From: DASSWG01 sp035704905
GTDB taxonomy: Bacteria; Bacteroidota; Bacteroidia; Flavobacteriales; Flavobacteriaceae
Reading direction: 5' to 3'
Assembly (NCBI GenBank): GCA_035704905.1
Contig: DASSWN010000227.1
Location: 1 to 31,846 of the forward strand
Length of the DNA stretch: 31,846 nucleotides
Positions 7,501-13,714 of the stretch are shown in pieces. Both the position numbers and the translations under genes were made by a program. Positions within the stretch are counted from its first letter, which is position 1. The number at the start of each line of letters is the position of its first letter. Below the pieces are notes generated by a model. The model searched no databases. It saw only the letters and a list, made by a program, of their open reading frames with translations, and was not told where the DNA came from.

Positions 7501-7980
7501 TTAAAATTTTATCATCACTTTTGCTTCAACAATCGCTGCATAATCCAAAACAGCTTCATTTTTTACCGTTATTTTCCCTTTTCCAACGGGTTTGGGCTCG
7601 CGGGTTTTCCATTCCACAGAAATATTTTTGTCCGTAGCATCGATTAATTCTGCTTCAAAAACCCTGTCCTTTGTTTTTATGGATAATTTTCTACCTATAT
7701 TTTTTTTAAATTGCCGCGGAAACAATAAAGGTTGGCCGGCGCCGGCAGAAGTCACTTCCAATGAGAAATCCGTTTCTTCGCGGTCCAAACTGTTTTCGAT
7801 TTTTCGACTTACTTCCATACAGTCGTTCACCGAAACACCTTGGTCGCCATCGATCACCACGCGAATGTGGTTTTCGGCGTTCACATCCAAATCAATTAAA
7901 AACAAACCGGGGTTTTCTTGAACGATTTCCTCCAAGAGGCCTTTCACTTTTTCCTCCAGCATTAAATTTTCCTCCAACAT
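7501..7980 (-). CDS. rimP: Ribosome maturation factor RimP
   Basis: A 30S subunit assembly factor with an N-terminal alpha/beta domain (NPGLFLIDLDVNAENHIRVVIDGDQGVSVNDCMEVSR region) and a C-terminal SH3-like domain (LFPRQFKKNIGRKLSIKT region). I place the start at the ATG at 7980-7978, giving 159 aa, near the family length of about 155. A second ATG at 7962-7960 is equally possible: it has GGAGG eight bases upstream and follows an 18-bp near-duplication (MLEENL-MLEEKV). The longer open frame reaching 8070 would translate through a hairpin and the promoter and is rejected. It is the first gene of rimP-nusA-infB. Confidence 0.9.
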   Translation of the reverse strand: MLEENLMLEEKVKGLLEEIVQENPGLFLIDLDVNAENHIRVVIDGDQGVSVNDCMEVSRKIENSLDREETDFSLEVTSAGAGQPLLFPRQFKKNIGRKLSIKTKDRVFEAELIDATDKNISVEWKTREPKPVGKGKITVKNEAVLDYAAIVEAKVMIKF

Positions 7981-7999
7981 CGAATTTACTTTATAAAAA

Positions 8000-8020
8000 G
8001 AGGGGACTTTACGTCCCCTC
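8000..8020 (-). terminator. Terminator-like hairpin in the rimP leader, possible attenuator
   Basis: GAGGGGAC (8000-8007) and GTCCCCTC (8013-8020) form a perfect 8-bp GC-rich stem with a 5-base loop. On the minus strand the stem is followed by TTTTT and lies between the -7 element at 8043-8050 and the rimP start at 7980. This is the structure of an intrinsic terminator placed before the first gene of a transcription/translation operon, so premature termination or transcript protection is plausible. Confidence 0.55.
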
Positions 8021-8042
8021 CTTCCACTAATTTTTAACGATG

Positions 8043-8050
8043 CAAATATA
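8043..8050 (-). promoter_or_regulatory. Promoter -7 element for rimP-nusA-infB
   Basis: The minus strand reads TATATTTG, an exact match to TAnnTTTG. Transcription would start near 8036 and give a leader of about 55 nt containing the hairpin. No convincing -33 TTG at normal spacing was found. Confidence 0.45.
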
Positions 8051-8094
8051 TAAAATTTTTTACAATACATTAAAAACGAACCTAATGATTTTTT

Positions 8095-8123
8095 TTTGTA
8101 AATTTATGCTATTCTTAACTTTC
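8095..8123 (+). promoter_or_regulatory. Probable promoter of the universal stress protein gene
   Basis: TTTG (8095-8098), 17 bases, then TAACTTTC (8116-8123), which differs from TAnnTTTG only in the last base. It lies 16 bp before the ATG at 8140. Confidence 0.4.
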
Positions 8124-8139
8124 CTAAATTCCCTGCTTT

Positions 8140-8979
8140 ATGAAACGAATATTAGTTCCCACAGATTTTTCCGATCAGGCCGAAAATGCACTAAAAGTCG
8201 CCGCACAATTGGCGAAAAAATATGGCAGTGAAATTTATTTGCTGCATATGCTTGAACTGCCCCTTCAACTTATCGACCCTTCCAGAAGCGGCAGCCAAAA
8301 CCTTCCGGAGTCCATGTTTTTTATGAAATTAGCGCATCAACGTTTCGATGAAGTTATGAAACGGCCCTATTTGGAAGGGGTGAAAGTACATGAAACAGTC
8401 GAATTTCATGAAGCCTTCGAGGGAATTATGGAAATAAGCCAACAACATCGCTGCGATTTAATCATTATGGGATCGAACGGCGCCACCGGCCTGAAAGAAG
8501 TTTTTATTGGTTCGAACACCGAAAAAGTTGTTCGGCATTCCGAAATTCCAGTGTTGGTTATCAAAAATGAAAATGCCAATTTTCATGTGTATGAATTTAT
8601 ATTTGCAACAGATTTCACATCAAAAATGCGCGAACCATTTTCCGAAGCTGTGAATTTGGCCCGGAAATTAGATGCGAAAATACATCTGGTGTATATCAAT
8701 ACGGCCAATAAGTTCAAAACAAGTATGTATTTGGAAAACATCATGTCGGAATTTGTGGAAGGTTTGGAGTTTCAAAACTACACCTTGAACGTGCATAATG
8801 ATGATTCCATTGAAAAAGGAATTGTGAATTTCGCCGAGCGGAAAAATGCAAACCTCATCGGAATAAGTACCCACGGACGAAAAGGGCTCGCACATTTGCT
8901 CAATGGCAGTTTAAGCGAAGATTTGGTGAACCATGTGAACATGCCGGTAATCACGTTCAAAATTCCCGAAACTTCTTAG
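8140..8979 (+). CDS. Tandem universal stress protein (two UspA domains)
   Basis: 279 aa with two UspA domains (about 1-142 and 150-275). The first carries the complete nucleotide-binding motif G-x2-G-x9-G-S at Gly111, Gly114 and Gly124-Ser125. In the second the first glycine is Ser243, with Gly246 and Gly256-Ser257 kept, so it may bind ATP less well. Such proteins bind ATP in the cytoplasm and support survival under stress; the exact target is unknown. It diverges from the rimP operon and its stop overlaps the stop of the convergent downstream gene by four bases. Confidence 0.92.
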   Translation: MKRILVPTDFSDQAENALKVAAQLAKKYGSEIYLLHMLELPLQLIDPSRSGSQNLPESMFFMKLAHQRFDEVMKRPYLEGVKVHETVEFHEAFEGIMEISQQHRCDLIIMGSNGATGLKEVFIGSNTEKVVRHSEIPVLVIKNENANFHVYEFIFATDFTSKMREPFSEAVNLARKLDAKIHLVYINTANKFKTSMYLENIMSEFVEGLEFQNYTLNVHNDDSIEKGIVNFAERKNANLIGISTHGRKGLAHLLNGSLSEDLVNHVNMPVITFKIPETS

Positions 8980-10478
8980 GTCATGGATTTTAAAAGGCCT
9001 TCCTCGATCAAAGTCCAAAAATAATTCCAAAAAGATTTGGTTTGGTCGCGCACCACGGCAATTCCCGAGGTCGTAACCGTGCCGTTTTTCGGACTTTTTT
9101 TCACAAAGAGGTTGGCAATAGCAGAAAGAAACTTGTTTTTATCCCCGTTTTTCTTCAAAACTTCTATTTTGAAATCGGAATAGTTTACGCGCAAATCGCC
9201 GTTTCCGCGAATATTGTTTCCGCCAAAATTGAAGTACAGCGCATCTAAATTTCCTTTCGCTTTTATTTGCATTGCCGGCACAAAGAACGGATTCATGGCC
9301 GCTGGCGGAATTTTACCGGCATTTCCGGAAATCGTGAACCGCTCGTCTTCATCATTCACCCTGAATTCCCAATTCACATACAAATCGGTTGTGTTCATGA
9401 AATGTGCACGGACATTGACTTTTGTTAACGGAAAATTTTCATCCGCTAAATTCCGGTTTGTCAAATTCGAAATCTCTGCATTCACATCATAAAACGCAAC
9501 TGTTCCCAAAGAACGGTCAAATTTAATACGTTCTTGATATTGGATAAAACTTTCAGAAATTTCCACATTTTTTATGTCGAGTTTTAGCTTGGCTTCGCGC
9601 AATTTTTCGCTGTACAATTCTTTGTACCTGGTATCATCGGGCAACGTTTTATCGCGGTAAATCTTAAAATCTGCCCCTTCTATGCGCAGCAAGGTTGAGG
9701 TAAAAAAGAGGTTTTCTGCGTTAAACCCGAATTTGGGATTATCAAACGACAACGAAGCTATTTTCAGATTATAAATATCCCTTTCGTGTGAAACTTTTTT
9801 CCGAAATTCTGGGCGGGAATATTTTGGCAGCAATTCAAGGTTTTTCGCTCGGATTTTTTTGTTGGAAAAATAGAATTTTGCAATTTGTATGTTGTGATAC
9901 TCATCGCAATCACAAAACAAATTTTCAATTTTCACGAAATGTTTCCCGTAGTCAAACGGAATTTTACGTTTCAGTGTTTCACCATCTAAATAAATATCGT
10001 TTATTTCCAAATCCAATCTTTTTACCGAAAAAATGCGATTTCCCTCTTTTCCGAAAAGAGCAAAATGACCATCATCGATTTCCAGTCTATGGATTTCCAC
10101 ATTTCGTTTGAACGTGTCTGTTTCTTTTTCAGTGGAATCAGCAGCACCTTTGAAATAAGTAATTTGTGGTTTATCAATAAAAATAGATTGGACTTCTACT
10201 TTTCCGTCCATTAATAATTGCCAAAAATGAATGCCGTTAACCTCCAATTTCTGCGTCGAAATTTTTTGGTTCCCCGATGTAAAATAAATTTCACATAATT
10301 CCAGTTCGCTGAAGAGCATATTGACATCCAAGGTTTTGTATGTCAGCGTTTCATTAGGAAAATTTTCCGAAAGAAATTCGGCCACTTTCTTTTCCAAGAC
10401 GTTATTCAAAATAAAAATTCCGAGGCAAATACCAGCCGCAACCGACAGAACAATGGCAATACCTTTTTTATATTTCAA
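8976..10478 (-). CDS. AsmA/DUF748-like membrane-anchored protein
   Basis: 500 aa with one N-terminal membrane helix (about 6-28) and then a long beta-rich periplasmic region. Repeats of the type 'ELELCEIYFTSGN..KISTQKLEVNGIHF' resemble AsmA-like/DUF748 proteins, which span the envelope and are linked to lipid transport or outer-membrane biogenesis. The last 100 residues (VNYSDFKIEVLKKNG onward, ending in a hydrophobic WNYFWTLIEEGLL segment) resemble the conserved end of that group. No ATG lies in frame between the upstream stop and residue 1; TTG at 10478-10476 is the likely start. The assignment is by overall pattern only. Confidence 0.65.
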   Translation of the reverse strand: MKYKKGIAIVLSVAAGICLGIFILNNVLEKKVAEFLSENFPNETLTYKTLDVNMLFSELELCEIYFTSGNQKISTQKLEVNGIHFWQLLMDGKVEVQSIFIDKPQITYFKGAADSTEKETDTFKRNVEIHRLEIDDGHFALFGKEGNRIFSVKRLDLEINDIYLDGETLKRKIPFDYGKHFVKIENLFCDCDEYHNIQIAKFYFSNKKIRAKNLELLPKYSRPEFRKKVSHERDIYNLKIASLSFDNPKFGFNAENLFFTSTLLRIEGADFKIYRDKTLPDDTRYKELYSEKLREAKLKLDIKNVEISESFIQYQERIKFDRSLGTVAFYDVNAEISNLTNRNLADENFPLTKVNVRAHFMNTTDLYVNWEFRVNDEDERFTISGNAGKIPPAAMNPFFVPAMQIKAKGNLDALYFNFGGNNIRGNGDLRVNYSDFKIEVLKKNGDKNKFLSAIANLFVKKSPKNGTVTTSGIAVVRDQTKSFWNYFWTLIEEGLLKSMT

Positions 10479-10585
10479 GAAAAACCAATTTTAGGAGAGA
10501 AAATTAATTGTTGAAAGATAGTTCTATTTTTAATAAAATTACCCAATTTGCATGAATTTAACGGAAGCGATCGTCTATTTCAAGT

Positions 10586-10593
10586 TATCTTTG
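10586..10593 (+). promoter_or_regulatory. -7 element almost touching the start of the 73-aa gene
   Basis: TATCTTTG matches TAnnTTTG exactly and ends four bases before the ATG at 10598, so a transcript from it would be leaderless or nearly so. No -33 TTG at normal distance was found. Confidence 0.35.
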
Positions 10594-10597
10594 TCCT

Positions 10598-10819
10598 ATG
10601 AAAACTATTTTAAAATCATGGGTGCTCGTACTTTCATTTTTGGCGGAAATTTCGCTGGGTATATTCATGTATTTGCATTTTGACAACCTGTTGTTGCGCT
10701 TCCTTTTTTTTGTTTGGACAGCTATTCTGATGGCTTTCTTAATTGTGAAAATGGCAGATGATGATGATATCAATGACGGGGAAAGTTTCACGGAGAACGA
10801 CGAACAACTTGCAGAATAG
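10598..10819 (+). CDS. Small two-helix membrane protein with an acidic tail, function unknown
   Basis: 73 aa with two membrane helices (about residues 6-26 and 30-50) separated by a short FDN turn, then a very acidic tail (ADDDDINDGESFTENDEQ). No family recognised. It is a single gene between two unrelated transcription units. Coding status is supported by the hydrophobic-helix layout and an exact TAnnTTTG element, but no homologue can be checked here. Confidence 0.6.
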   Translation: MKTILKSWVLVLSFLAEISLGIFMYLHFDNLLLRFLFFVWTAILMAFLIVKMADDDDINDGESFTENDEQLAE

Positions 10820-10929
10820 TCATTTCATTAAAATCTGTTTCCCACAATAAAATGCTTTCTCTTTTCAGCAATAATGTTAATTTCATATCAATTATATTTA
10901 TTTTAAGTAAGGAAACTCAAATAGCAAAT

Positions 10930-10937
10930 TATCTTTA
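10930..10937 (+). promoter_or_regulatory. -7 element for the 111-aa gene
   Basis: TATCTTTA is one base from TAnnTTTG, 23 bp before the ATG at 10961. No clear -33 element. Confidence 0.35.
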
Positions 10938-10960
10938 GCCCTAAATTAAAAGCTATTGCT

Positions 10961-11296
10961 ATGACTACTTACCAATCAACAACCATTTTGCAGGAAGTGC
11001 GCAATTTGATAACCTATAGTTGCAGAAACGAAAGTTCGCGCACCGGGAGGTTTGACACCATGCACCGTGCAATCATCAAAAAGCATTTCAACGCCTCCGA
11101 GGTTCATATCGAACGCGGAAAAACGACAATAAATCTAAATATTGAAGTGCGCAAAGGTGAATATGTTCGTGTAAATTTTGAATGCCCCGATATGGAAGCT
11201 TTTCTGAAATCGTGCATCGAAAAAGACCACACGAGTTTGGCATTTTACCAGCAAATGCTGACCTATTATAATGTAGTGGCAAATCCTGCGGAATAA
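10961..11296 (+). CDS. Small soluble protein of unknown function
   Basis: 111 aa with no signal peptide or membrane helix. The pattern is an N-terminal helix (TTILQEVRNLITYSC), then strands rich in alternating residues (SEVHIERGKTTINLNIEVRK), then a C-terminal helix (EAFLKSCIEKDHTSLAFYQQML). I do not recognise the family. It stands 67 bp before the kinase-like gene on the same strand. A separate TAnnTTTG element precedes that next gene, so the two may or may not be co-transcribed. Confidence 0.7.
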   Translation: MTTYQSTTILQEVRNLITYSCRNESSRTGRFDTMHRAIIKKHFNASEVHIERGKTTINLNIEVRKGEYVRVNFECPDMEAFLKSCIEKDHTSLAFYQQMLTYYNVVANPAE

Positions 11297-11336
11297 ATTC
11301 TATCCGGTGGAGACCATGAATCTATTGGCAAATGCT

Positions 11337-11344
11337 TACTTTTG
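11337..11344 (+). promoter_or_regulatory. -7 element for the kinase-like gene
   Basis: TACTTTTG matches TAnnTTTG exactly, 19 bp before the ATG at 11364. No matching -33 element was found. Confidence 0.4.
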
Positions 11345-11363
11345 AAGAAAAGCGGAAAGATTT

Positions 11364-12431
11364 ATGGATGAGAAAATGATATCACAGAAGAAACCTTCAT
11401 TCCCCGTGAATGAGCGGTTAAATTCATATTTGACCAAATACAACCGGAACACAAAAATTCCGGTTTTTTATGATGATTTGTTGCGTTTTTCAGGTTCTAT
11501 CGATGTTTTTGACCGTCACGAGCGCAACACCTTTTGGATACGCTGCTACTATCCCGACCACGAGCGCGACGAAATAGACCAGAGTTTAAAAAGGGTTTAT
11601 ACCTTGCTACATTCCGACGGGAGCGACGATTCTTTCCAATTCCTCAATGTTGACGCCATTGATTATTGCACATTTGGAAATTCGAAGCCCTTTCGCGTGA
11701 AAGTCAGGAATATTTTGAACGACAGCTTCACCCATTTTTATATTAAAAAAGCAGATGCCTCCAGGATTTACGGACTGGAATTTGAACACATTCTTTCCCC
11801 ACACCGAATTAACTTTTTGGTTTTTAAAGACACATTGATCGAAGAACATATTGCCGGAATTCCCGGAGATGTTTTTATAGAAAACAACTTGCCAAAATGC
11901 GATGAACGCGCAAAAACCCAAATTGCCAAACAGTTTGTAAAATTCAATGAACGTTGCACCATGCGCCTTCTTGGCGATATGCGGTCCTATAATTATGTGG
12001 TGATCCCCACCCATGATTTTGACCATGTGGCTTACCAAATTCGCGCAATTGATTTTGACCAACAATGCTATGAAGGGAATTTAAAAGTGTACCGACCACA
12101 GTTTTTTAAAGAAAATTTCAAGATGGTGGATTTGGTTTCCAATAAATTGGCCGATTCTTCCATTGAACAATACCAACGCGAAGAACGCTCACAAGTTGCA
12201 AAACGTTTGATCAATTCACAAAAAAGATACCAAGTGCTTATTCGCTGCATGAACGCCGACACCATTTCAACTCCGCAACATGTGCGCCGATTGAAAAAGG
12301 AACTGGTTAGTTATACGAGGGACATTAAATTCCGGAGGGCAAAAAGCATGGGCGGAATTCTAAAAACAGCCTTGGATTTTGTAAAGCGGAATTATGTCGA
12401 TATCAGCACCAAAGAAATCATGGAATTTTGA
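11364..12431 (+). CDS. Conserved-looking protein with cryptic kinase-fold (APH-like) motifs
   Basis: 355 aa, soluble, no signal. No named family comes to mind, but the middle of the protein follows the order of a protein-kinase-like or aminoglycoside-phosphotransferase fold. A lysine strand FYIKK (126-129, Lys128 or Lys129) is followed by a helix with Glu139/Glu141 (YGLEFEHIL) and a hinge-like LIEEHIAG (159-165). Next comes LGDMRSYN (203-210), with the Asp205-x4-Asn210 spacing of the HGDxxxxN catalytic loop, then AIDFD (228-232), like the metal-binding IDxD/DFG aspartate. The catalytic-loop His is Leu here. The basic C-terminal region (260-355) is helical and rich in K and R. Substrate unknown; fold assignment is inference. 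Confidence 0.7.
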   Translation: MDEKMISQKKPSFPVNERLNSYLTKYNRNTKIPVFYDDLLRFSGSIDVFDRHERNTFWIRCYYPDHERDEIDQSLKRVYTLLHSDGSDDSFQFLNVDAIDYCTFGNSKPFRVKVRNILNDSFTHFYIKKADASRIYGLEFEHILSPHRINFLVFKDTLIEEHIAGIPGDVFIENNLPKCDERAKTQIAKQFVKFNERCTMRLLGDMRSYNYVVIPTHDFDHVAYQIRAIDFDQQCYEGNLKVYRPQFFKENFKMVDLVSNKLADSSIEQYQREERSQVAKRLINSQKRYQVLIRCMNADTISTPQHVRRLKKELVSYTRDIKFRRAKSMGGILKTALDFVKRNYVDISTKEIMEF

Positions 12432-12488
12432 GTTGGCCGTCTTCTAACTCATATCCATTCTAAATAAGCACAAAAAAAAGCACAAAAC

Positions 12489-12519
12489 TTGCCAAACAAT
12501 CATTTGGGGTGTAATTTTG
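12489..12519 (+). promoter_or_regulatory. Promoter of the sdhCAB operon
   Basis: TTG (12489-12491), 20 bases, then TAATTTTG (12512-12519): an exact match to the Bacteroidota housekeeping promoter. Transcription would begin near 12525, about 22 bases before the sdhC ATG. Confidence 0.75.
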
Positions 12520-12546
12520 TGTACCAAAAAATATAAATCTACTATC

Positions 12547-13212
12547 ATGGGTGGAATTCAATCTTCACTGGCACGGAAATATACCATGGCCTTGTCAGGA
12601 CTTTTTTTGATCATCTTTCTTTTGCAGCATTTTTCTATCAACCTTCTTTCTGTAATAAGTCCAGATACTTTTAATGAAGTTTCCCATTTTATGGGACATA
12701 ATTTTTTCGTACAGGCGCTTTTTCAACCCATTCTGATTGCCGGCGTGCTCATTCATTTTATTATGGGTTTTATTGTTGAAATAAAAAACAACCGTGCACG
12801 CCAAATTAGTTATGTGAAATACAATGGAAGTGCGAATTCTTCTTGGATGTCGCGCAATATGATCTGGAGTGGACTTGTAATTTTAGCTTTTTTGGGGTTA
12901 CATTTCTACGACTTCTGGATTCCGGAATTGGTTCATAAATATGTGGAAAGCAATCCAGCTGACCCGTTTCGATATTATCAGGAAACCGTGGCAAAATTCG
13001 CTAACGACCCCATTCGAACAGGACTTTATGTATTGTCGTTCATATTTCTGGCATTGCACCTTTGGCATGGTTTCGCATCGTCTATCCAATCCATGGGTTT
13101 CAAAAACGAATATATGCGCAAATTGAAACATTTCACTTGGGAAAAAGCATTTGCCATTGTAATCCCAGCCGGATTTATTTTTATTGCATTGTATCATTTT
13201 TTTAATAATTGA
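12547..13212 (+). CDS. sdhC: Succinate dehydrogenase cytochrome b subunit
   Basis: 221 aa from the ATG at 12547 (MGGIQSSLARKY), the membrane anchor of succinate:quinone oxidoreductase. Five hydrophobic helices are visible, with histidines suited to haem b ligation (LLQHFS, MGHN, VLIHF, LGLHFYD, LALHLWHG). This is the single-subunit two-haem type used by Bacteroidota, so no sdhD is expected. An upstream TTG in frame at 12517 would start inside the promoter and is rejected. In related operons sdhA follows within a few bases; here 502 bp containing a decayed element intervene. Confidence 0.95.
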   Translation: MGGIQSSLARKYTMALSGLFLIIFLLQHFSINLLSVISPDTFNEVSHFMGHNFFVQALFQPILIAGVLIHFIMGFIVEIKNNRARQISYVKYNGSANSSWMSRNMIWSGLVILAFLGLHFYDFWIPELVHKYVESNPADPFRYYQETVAKFANDPIRTGLYVLSFIFLALHLWHGFASSIQSMGFKNEYMRKLKHFTWEKAFAIVIPAGFIFIALYHFFNN

Positions 13213-13266
13213 AAATAAAAATAACCACTAAGGTCTCAAAGTTTTTCACAGAGGACACAGAGAAAA

Positions 13267-13647
13267 ATGACGGAGAATGAAATTGCACATAAAGTAATTG
13301 GCTCAGCAATTGAAGTCCACTCGGCTCTTGGTCCGGCCTATTGGAAAATGCCTATAAAAATTGTTTGTTCTATAAAATTGGGCAAAATGGTTTATTTGTA
13401 GAAAAGGAAAAAAAGATGCCGCTGATTTTCGAAAATGTAAAATTGGAGTGCGGTTATCGAATAGATTTGCTAGTCGGAAATAAATTGGTAGTTGAAATTA
13501 AAAGTGTAGAAGTGTTGCATGATGTTCATTTAGCGCAAACTTTAACTTACATGAAATTAGGTGACTATAGAATTAGGCTTATTGATAAATTTCAATGTGG
13601 CAAGATTAAAACAAGGCTTAAAAAGAGTAATTAACGGTACTTTGTGA
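13267..13647 (+). pseudogene. GxxExxY-family protein gene broken by two frameshifts
   Basis: The reading frame starts at ATG 13267 (MTENEIAHKVIGSAIEVHSA) and reaches LGP. The family then expects GLLENAYKNCL, which appears one frame over from about 13336: a G missing from the GGG of the CCG-GGC codons explains it. The second frame gives GYRIDLLVGNKLVVEIKSVE, containing the D-x8-ExK nuclease-like core, and runs to about 13566. The expected ending GLLINFNVARLKQGLKRVIN is then in a third frame that stops at 13647. The intact family is about 125 aa (PDDEXK_3, GxxExxY). Two independent shifts favour a true pseudogene, but base-call errors could explain one of them. Confidence 0.8.
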
Positions 13648-13648
13648 A

Positions 13649-13669
13649 CCTGCCTCGCCGTCAGGCAGG
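13649..13669. repeat. Palindromic repeat nested inside the GxxExxY element
   Basis: CCTGCCT-cgccgtc-AGGCAGG is a 7-bp perfect inverted repeat. It sits inside the sequence TTTGTGAAAACC that would otherwise be the right flank of the element, as if inserted. Sixteen bases from here (13657-13672, GCCGTCAGGCAGGCTT) recur exactly at 16659-16674. Confidence 0.7.
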
Positions 13670-13714
13670 CTTTGTGAAAACCTTTGTGCACTCCGTGGTT
13701 AAAAAAATATAATT

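Larger units (their letters stand above)
13223..13704. mobile_element. GxxExxY-type insertion between sdhC and sdhA, flanked by imperfect inverted repeats
   Basis: The stretch from AACCACTAAGG (13223) to CTCCGTGGTT (about 13700) separates sdhC from sdhA. Its two ends are imperfect inverted repeats: the first 29 bases match the reverse complement of the last 29 at about 22 positions (AACCAC, CAAAG and TTTTCACA are kept). Inside are one broken GxxExxY gene and a nested palindrome. Small GxxExxY genes bounded by such 'AACCAC..GAG..CACAAAG' ends recur in Bacteroidota genomes. How they move is not established, so 'mobile' is inference. Confidence 0.55.

Noticed and set aside
7981..8070. A 30-residue N-terminal extension of RimP
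   Set aside because: It would translate through the leader hairpin and the -7 element and exceeds the family length.
13341..13634. A 97-codon frame as an intact small gene
   Set aside because: It begins with TTG in the middle of the GxxExxY fold. The missing N- and C-terminal parts are present in the other two frames, so it is part of a frameshifted gene.
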